A stretch of DNA of 64,000 bases, taken from NCBI RefSeq assembly GCF_028596025.1, contig NZ_CP117167.1, positions 1,736,001-1,800,000 on the forward strand, given 5' to 3'. Numbering within the stretch: the first letter of the stretch is position 1; each line of letters starts with the position of its first letter. A program made the translations under genes and the position numbers. Below are positions 63,355-64,000 of the stretch, piece after piece. The notes below the pieces were generated by a model. The model ran no database searches. It saw only the letters and a list, made by a program, of their open reading frames with translations, and was not told where the DNA came from. Source of the stretch: Mucilaginibacter jinjuensis (GTDB lineage: Bacteria > Bacteroidota > Bacteroidia > Sphingobacteriales > Sphingobacteriaceae).

Positions 63355-63379
63355 TCCCACCTCTTATATTGAGGTGGGA
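63355..63379 (-). terminator. Intrinsic terminator of the mdaB/quinol monooxygenase unit
   Basis: A 9-bp perfect stem (TCCCACCTC / GAGGTGGGA) with a 7-nt loop; on the minus strand TTTTTTG follows, about 12 bp after the stop codon. Confidence 0.85.
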
Positions 63380-63390
63380 CCTTTATATAC

Positions 63391-63681
63391 TTACGCAATC
63401 CGCTGTGTTTTATGCAGCGTTGGGGTTTCTTCTAACAATGGCCCAGCCTGTTGACTGAACTGTTTGTAATGCGCTTGCTGGGTATGTTGTTCTAATCCGG
63501 CCGCATCCTTCCATGTTTCGTGGAAAATGAACAGGTTCTCATTTTCGCTGTCCTGATAAAGTTCGTATTGCAGGCAGGCTTCTTCTTTAAGCGAATTTGC
63601 TACTAATTCAAGCAATAGCGGTTTTACGGTATCGGCTTCGCCGGTTTTAAATTTCAATAGCGCTGTGAGGTAGATGCTCAT
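63391..63681 (-). CDS. Quinol monooxygenase, ABM-fold (YgiN-like)
   Basis: 96 residues, a single antibiotic-biosynthesis-monooxygenase (ABM) domain: IYLTALLKFKTGEADTVKPL, then CLQYELYQDSENENLFIFHE and HTQQAHYKQFSQQAGPLL. YgiN-type proteins oxidise quinols without a bound cofactor. The start overlaps the end of the mdaB-like gene by 35 bp on the same strand, so the two are coupled. In E. coli mdaB and ygiN are likewise neighbours, and MdaB makes the quinol that YgiN oxidises, which supports the assignment. Confidence 0.85.
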   Translation of the reverse strand: MSIYLTALLKFKTGEADTVKPLLLELVANSLKEEACLQYELYQDSENENLFIFHETWKDAAGLEQHTQQAHYKQFSQQAGPLLEETPTLHKTQRIA

Positions 63682-64000
63682 GATTTTCTTTATTAATAAA
63701 TAATTTATTTAGATGATTACGATAACGGCCCATCAGGGTATCAATGTCGGGATTTTTCATAACATCATGAAAGTGAATACTCTCTAATTGTTCCATACCT
63801 GTAAATGCATTCATACGGTGGAACCCGAATAACACACCTTCATCCACGCTGTGCTGATTAAAGAATTCGCCCGGTAGGGTAAAGGCTTCTTCGGGTGCAT
63901 TCCATGATGAAGTTACCAGGTAATGTTTGCCATGCATTAACCCACCTGTGCCATAATTAATAGCCGGGTTGGCTGATGAGCGGCCGTCGCTTTTGTAGAT
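63647..64000 (-). CDS. mdaB: MdaB-like NAD(P)H quinone reductase, C-terminal part (cut by window end)
   Basis: 117 codons lie in the window; the frame stays open to base 64000 and continues outside, so an ATG at 63937 is internal, not the start. The sequence KSDGRSSANPAINYGTGGLM followed by VTSSWNAPEEAF and DVMKNPDIDTLMGRYRNHL matches the C-terminal half of MdaB, a flavodoxin-fold FAD enzyme that reduces quinones by two electrons using NADPH. It probably protects against quinone stress. The overlapping downstream YgiN-like gene supports this. Confidence 0.87.
   Translation of the reverse strand: MYKSDGRSSANPAINYGTGGLMHGKHYLVTSSWNAPEEAFTLPGEFFNQHSVDEGVLFGFHRMNAFTGMEQLESIHFHDVMKNPDIDTLMGRYRNHLNKLFINKENHEHLPHSAIEI

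Noticed and set aside
1..64000. tRNA, rRNA, insertion sequence, prophage or defence genes
   Set aside because: I looked for CCA-type cloverleaf, rRNA stretches, transposases, integrases, and restriction or toxin genes, and found none I could support.

Overview
The window looks like the chromosome of a Bacteroidota soil or plant bacterium, most likely Sphingobacteriaceae (Mucilaginibacter/Pedobacter type); the genus is an inference. The evidence is a SusC/SusD pair, a PorP/SprF protein next to a giant type IX secretion substrate with a gliding-type C-terminal domain, a hybrid histidine kinase ending in an AraC helix-turn-helix, a lipidated TamL next to TamB, the near absence of Shine-Dalgarno sequences, and several TAnnTTTG promoter boxes. 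I see no phage, insertion sequence, CRISPR array, tRNA or rRNA.

Layout. 1-5.4 kb: start of dapD, a small membrane protein, an Hsp15-like S4 protein, a YdjM-type membrane protein coupled to cardiolipin synthase, a ferritin-like DUF892 protein, and a YcaQ-type winged-helix gene with an apparent one-base frameshift. 5.4-13.5 kb: a secreted histidine phosphatase, then a SusC-SusD-DUF4397 operon facing a second DUF4397 lipoprotein across a shared terminator. 13.5-18.9 kb: acetyltransferase, FtsX/MacB-type permease, two small membrane proteins and a secreted alpha/beta hydrolase. 19-30 kb: a 9.9 kb gene for a 3,288-residue cell-surface protein plus its PorP/SprF partner. 30-39.3 kb: GH20 hexosaminidase, GT39-like glycosyltransferase, Omp85-barrel protein, TMEM220 protein, divergent ribose-5-phosphate isomerase, cation diffusion facilitator and two orphans. 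39.4-46.1 kb: hybrid sensor kinase and dnaE. 46.2-50.1 kb: DHA2 transporter, CYTH phosphatase, two palindromic repeats, tautomerase, cupin and AraC regulator. 50.2-53.2 kb: a TldD/TldE pair. 53.4-60.9 kb: tamB-tamL. 60.9-64 kb: a PadR operon with two paralogous membrane proteins, a DUF985 cupin, a second copy of one palindromic repeat, and an mdaB-ygiN-like pair cut by the window end.

Much of the window concerns the envelope: outer-membrane import (SusCD), outer-membrane assembly (TamB/TamL, Omp85 barrel), phospholipid synthesis (Cls), surface display (giant protein plus SprF-like) and glycan handling (GH20, GT39). The most unusual object is the giant surface protein, with eleven regularly spaced ~540 bp repeats, each unit carrying four conserved cysteines. 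I found no clear new defence or mobile system; the other notable items are the palindromic repeats, a terminator touching a start codon, the frameshifted YcaQ gene, and proteins with altered signature residues.
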